A stretch of DNA of 24,895 nucleotides, from positions 1-24,895 of the forward strand of contig JBFFXF010000090.1 of NCBI GenBank assembly GCA_041569895.1, in the 5' to 3' direction. This document shows positions 22,056 through 24,895 of this stretch, piece after piece (positions within the stretch are counted from its first letter, which is position 1; each line of letters opens with the position of its first letter). The DNA comes from JBFFXF01 sp041569895. GTDB lineage: Bacteria; Planctomycetota; UBA8108; JACQVS01. A program made the position numbers and the translations under genes. The notes beneath the pieces were generated by a model. The model was given only the letters and a program-made list of their open reading frames with translations, had not been told where the DNA came from and ran no database searches.

Positions 22056-24845
22056 TCACGGAGCCACGTAGGCCCCGAAACCGGCGTTTTTGCTCGCGCC
22101 CGTGCCGCGCCCGGCGATGACCACCGGGCAATCGCACGCCGTCCGTGGCGGTGGCGTCAGCTCCGATTGGAGATCGTATGCCTCGTCCAGTATCGGGATG
22201 ACCCAGTCCTTGCAATTATACAGAGATTCACACAGAAATCCCGGGTCTTCACAAGTCACCTGGCAGTGGGCCACCAGGTGGGCGAGAATCATGCGCCGGA
22301 AGGCCCGATCCGCCGTGTCCCAGATCCCCAGTCCGATCCGATCGAGGACGCGCGCGCCCATGACGGCCCCGTTCATCCAGTCGGTGATGTGGGCGTCGGC
22401 GCCGGGTCGGGAACACCGCTGGTCCGCGGAGACGGTGGCGCAAAACCCCGACATCGAGCCCGGCGGGCAGAAGCTGCACGCCCGACGCTGGTCGTCCGGA
22501 ATCAGTCCGTCGAGATCGACACTCGTCCCATCGGGAAGCGCGACCCGACACGGCGGCGCGATCAGCGTCGGCTTCATCGGATCGCAGTGCCATGTCATGT
22601 CCTTCTCGCGCGGATCGATCGAGCCGCCCCAGACGTAGCAGGGCTCCCCCTCCGGCACGCTCGCGCAGTCCGGGACGTCGCCCGTCAGCCCGCGCACGAA
22701 ATAGTCGCGAATCGCCATCAGCGCTTCCTCGTCGCCGAGGTACGCGTACATGGCGACGAGCGAGCCGAAGAGCATCACGCCCCAGTTGTTCGGTCGCCGC
22801 TGGAACGACTCGAGCATGGTGCGTCCGTCGCAGGCGACGTAATTCTCCGCCATGTCGCGGACCCAGCGCTCGAACGCCGCCGTTCGATAGTCGACGAGAT
22901 CGGCTGCGAGAACGTACGCTCCGGCCTCGCGACCCCACGCGAGCGTCTCGTTCACGGCCTTGCCGCAACCGAACGGGCAGCCGTGCGCCTCGACGGGATC
23001 TCCCTCCTCGACGAGCTTCTCGAGCGCCAGGACGACCTTGTCGCGAAAGACGCGGGCAGTCGATCGGTCGACGGCCGCGAGTCTCGCAGACGCGATGGCC
23101 GCGGCGAGGATCTGGACGTTGTTGTTGCTGTCCTGGTTGGTCACGGTCGCCTCGCCCGCGCAGGCATCGCGGGCAGCGGCCAGGACCGCCTCCCATGCCT
23201 CGCCGGACATCGCCCGCCGCTCGAGCTCCGCGGCCGACGTCCAGAGATCCCGGTAGGGCCGAGGGCCGGCAACGCCGCCGGCGCCGGCTCCGTCCGGGCC
23301 CGGATCCGGGTCATCGCAGTGGCGCACCGATGCGCAGTCGAGATCGTCCGCGGTCGGATCCGGTCCGCACGAGAGCGGAGCGGGCGGCGAGGGTCCGCCA
23401 CGGAAGAGCCAGTTGAGCGTGAAGATGGGGTCGGAGAGCACCACCTCTCCGTCGTCGTTCGCGTCGCCCGCGTCCTCGCACGTCAGCGCCACCTCGCCGA
23501 CGAAGAGGTAGAGCAGGAGGAACGCGGCGTCCGAGATGTCCAGCGACCCGTCACCATTCGCGTCCCCGCGGCGAAACCGCGCAGTGATCTGCGCAACACA
23601 GAGCGGTCGTTCGTACGCCCCGATATCGCAACGCTCTCCCACCGGCCGAGATCCGTGTCGCTGGTCGGTGGCGACCGCGCACTCCACGCCCGCAGCGTCG
23701 ATCGCCGGGCTTCCCGGCAGCAGAGCGTGGGTCAGGGTCGGGCCCCCGTGATGACCGAGCTGGGAGAGCCGGGGATCCGCTTCCGGGAGATCCGGTCGTT
23801 CGCCGGCGGCGTCGAGGCCGCAGGAGTCGTCCGAGTCGATGCTGTAGCCGTGAGAGAGGATCGGTCCAGCGCAGTCCCGACCACCGTCGTTGCCGGCGAC
23901 GATGGTCGCCGTCAGCTCGACCGGATTGAACCGATCGTTGAAGATGCCCGCGCCCTCGCCCCGCGAGGTCTCGTTGTCGAAGAGGGTGCAGTGAACCAGC
24001 TCCGTCCGCGTCAGGCCGACCTCGGTCCCGCCCACCCAGATCGCTCCGCCGTCGCGGTCCGCCTCGTTCCGGCTCAGCGTGCAGTTCGAAAAGAGGCAGC
24101 GATTCTCGTTCTGGACGCCGCCCCCGTCGCTCGACGCGCGGTTCGCAAAGAGGAGAGATCGCGCCAGCGTCGCCTCGCCCTCGTTGAATACGCCACCTCC
24201 GAAGCTGCCGGCGTTGTCGCAGAGGGTGACGCCGTCGAGGGAGAGCGTCCCCGTGTTGTAGACGCCACCGCCGCGTCCGGCGGCGAGGTTTCCCCCGATG
24301 AAACCGCCGACGACGGTCAGGTCACCGTCGTTCCGGATGCCGCCTCCCTTGCCGCGGCCTCCCGCATCCTCGGGCGCGACGTTGCCCCGGACGATGCTCC
24401 CGATCAGCTTCAGGGTCCCGAGATTGTGGATGCCACCGGCGTCGTTCGTCGTGCCGCCGCTGCTCCCGACACCGTTCGTGATGGTCACAGCGGCGATCGT
24501 CACGGTGGCGCCGGCCTCGACGACCACCACTGTCGTCGGACCCTCCCCATCCAGGATGGTGCTCGAGGCGTCCTCTCCCTCGAGCCTCAGGTCGGTGTCG
24601 ATCCGGATCGACTCACGATAGACGCCGGCGCCGACGCGAATCGTGTCACCCGGCTGCGCGACGTCGATCGCCGCCTGGATGGTGTCGTGGTCGCACAGCG
24701 TCCGGCATACGGTGAGAACATCAGCCGCGACCGCCGCCGGCGCCCCCGTCAGAACGAAGGCGAGCGCCGCCACACGGAGCGCGGAAGCTCCCTGGCGAGC
24801 TGCGATCGCAGCCGGATTTCGTGCCGGATGGTGTCTCGGTGGCAT
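22056..24845 (-). CDS. Secreted beta-helix / dockerin / alginate-lyase-like multidomain protein
   Basis: The 929-residue protein starts at ATG 24845 with a long signal peptide ending near VAADVLTV. Residues 45-410 form a right-handed parallel beta-helix of the polymorphic-protein/choice-of-anchor Q kind: IQAAIDVAQPGDTIRVGAGV, many G-G-G-I/V-x-N turns, and LLPGSPAIDAAG with CDIGAYE at its end. A dockerin follows (about 426-510; RGDANGDGSLDISDA, DANDDGEVVLSDP) with the tail SCGPDPTADDLDCASVRHC. Residues 531-900 are helical and resemble alginate-lyase-like (alpha/alpha) toroids: DSNNNVQILAAAIASARL, ETLAWGREAGAYVLAADLVD, and RRPNNWGVMLFGSLVAMYAY with Asn686-Asn687-Trp688. Many cysteines suggest an oxidising extracellular location. 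It could cleave a uronic-acid polysaccharide; the active-site match is partial. Confidence 0.87.
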   Translation of the reverse strand: MPPRHHPARNPAAIAARQGASALRVAALAFVLTGAPAAVAADVLTVCRTLCDHDTIQAAIDVAQPGDTIRVGAGVYRESIRIDTDLRLEGEDASSTILDGEGPTTVVVVEAGATVTIAAVTITNGVGSSGGTTNDAGGIHNLGTLKLIGSIVRGNVAPEDAGGRGKGGGIRNDGDLTVVGGFIGGNLAAGRGGGVYNTGTLSLDGVTLCDNAGSFGGGVFNEGEATLARSLLFANRASSDGGGVQNENRCLFSNCTLSRNEADRDGGAIWVGGTEVGLTRTELVHCTLFDNETSRGEGAGIFNDRFNPVELTATIVAGNDGGRDCAGPILSHGYSIDSDDSCGLDAAGERPDLPEADPRLSQLGHHGGPTLTHALLPGSPAIDAAGVECAVATDQRHGSRPVGERCDIGAYERPLCVAQITARFRRGDANGDGSLDISDAAFLLLYLFVGEVALTCEDAGDANDDGEVVLSDPIFTLNWLFRGGPSPPAPLSCGPDPTADDLDCASVRHCDDPDPGPDGAGAGGVAGPRPYRDLWTSAAELERRAMSGEAWEAVLAAARDACAGEATVTNQDSNNNVQILAAAIASARLAAVDRSTARVFRDKVVLALEKLVEEGDPVEAHGCPFGCGKAVNETLAWGREAGAYVLAADLVDYRTAAFERWVRDMAENYVACDGRTMLESFQRRPNNWGVMLFGSLVAMYAYLGDEEALMAIRDYFVRGLTGDVPDCASVPEGEPCYVWGGSIDPREKDMTWHCDPMKPTLIAPPCRVALPDGTSVDLDGLIPDDQRRACSFCPPGSMSGFCATVSADQRCSRPGADAHITDWMNGAVMGARVLDRIGLGIWDTADRAFRRMILAHLVAHCQVTCEDPGFLCESLYNCKDWVIPILDEAYDLQSELTPPPRTACDCPVVIAGRGTGASKNAGFGAYVAP

Positions 24846-24895
24846 GACCGCTCGGTTTCAGACGTCCAGAGCGACCTTACCAACAGGAACGGGAG

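Overview
The window is a GC-rich chromosomal segment from a bacterium with a large secreted and surface proteome. Three predicted secreted proteins carry a type I dockerin-like domain with the pattern R-G-D-x-N-x-D-G followed by a Cys-rich tail, and one giant protein begins with a LEPR-XLL motif followed by DUF4347. This combination is familiar from Planctomycetota and related uncultured lineages, so that is the best guess, but no rRNA or other marker is present to prove it. No tRNA, rRNA, CRISPR array or insertion sequence was seen.

Layout. Positions 1-1949 (minus strand) hold the 5' part of a giant surface protein that runs off the left edge. It has LEPR-XLL, DUF4347, three tandem beta-rich modules and the start of a cadherin/VCBS-like repeat. 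Positions 1950-2367 contain only a decayed universal stress protein fragment and a perfect inverted repeat. Positions 2368-16753 (minus strand) form one compact Wzx/Wzy-type exopolysaccharide locus, transcribed from 16753 down to 2368. Its order is GT4 glycosyltransferase, GT4-polysaccharide deacetylase fusion, flippase, polymerase/ligase, HprK-like kinase, thymidylate-kinase-like P-loop protein, ATP-grasp protein, protein-kinase-fold protein, outer-membrane export lipoprotein, Wzz/GumC co-polymerase and WecB epimerase. Six of the gene junctions overlap, which implies translational coupling. Positions 16940-18994 (plus strand) encode a divergently transcribed secreted beta-propeller/PKD/dockerin protein. 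Positions 19017-24845 (minus strand) hold an N-terminal-dockerin repeat protein, a priming sugar transferase with a PilZ-like tail, and a beta-helix/dockerin/alginate-lyase-like protein.

How the genes could work together (inference). The sugar transferase at 21940 would load the first sugar on the lipid carrier. The two GT4 enzymes extend it, with WecB supplying UDP-ManNAc. The flippase and polymerase move and polymerise the repeat unit, and the co-polymerase and export lipoprotein set chain length and export it. The deacetylase half of the fusion, and perhaps the block of four ATP-using enzymes in the middle of the locus, would modify or regulate the polymer. The secreted dockerin proteins, one with a lyase-like domain, could bind or remodel the matrix.

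The most unusual points are the four-enzyme ATP-using block with no tyrosine autokinase, the GT4-deacetylase fusion, the PilZ-like tail on the priming transferase, dockerins at three different positions in three proteins (one with a 12-bp tandem duplication in its calcium loop), and a probable non-canonical ATC start at 16940.
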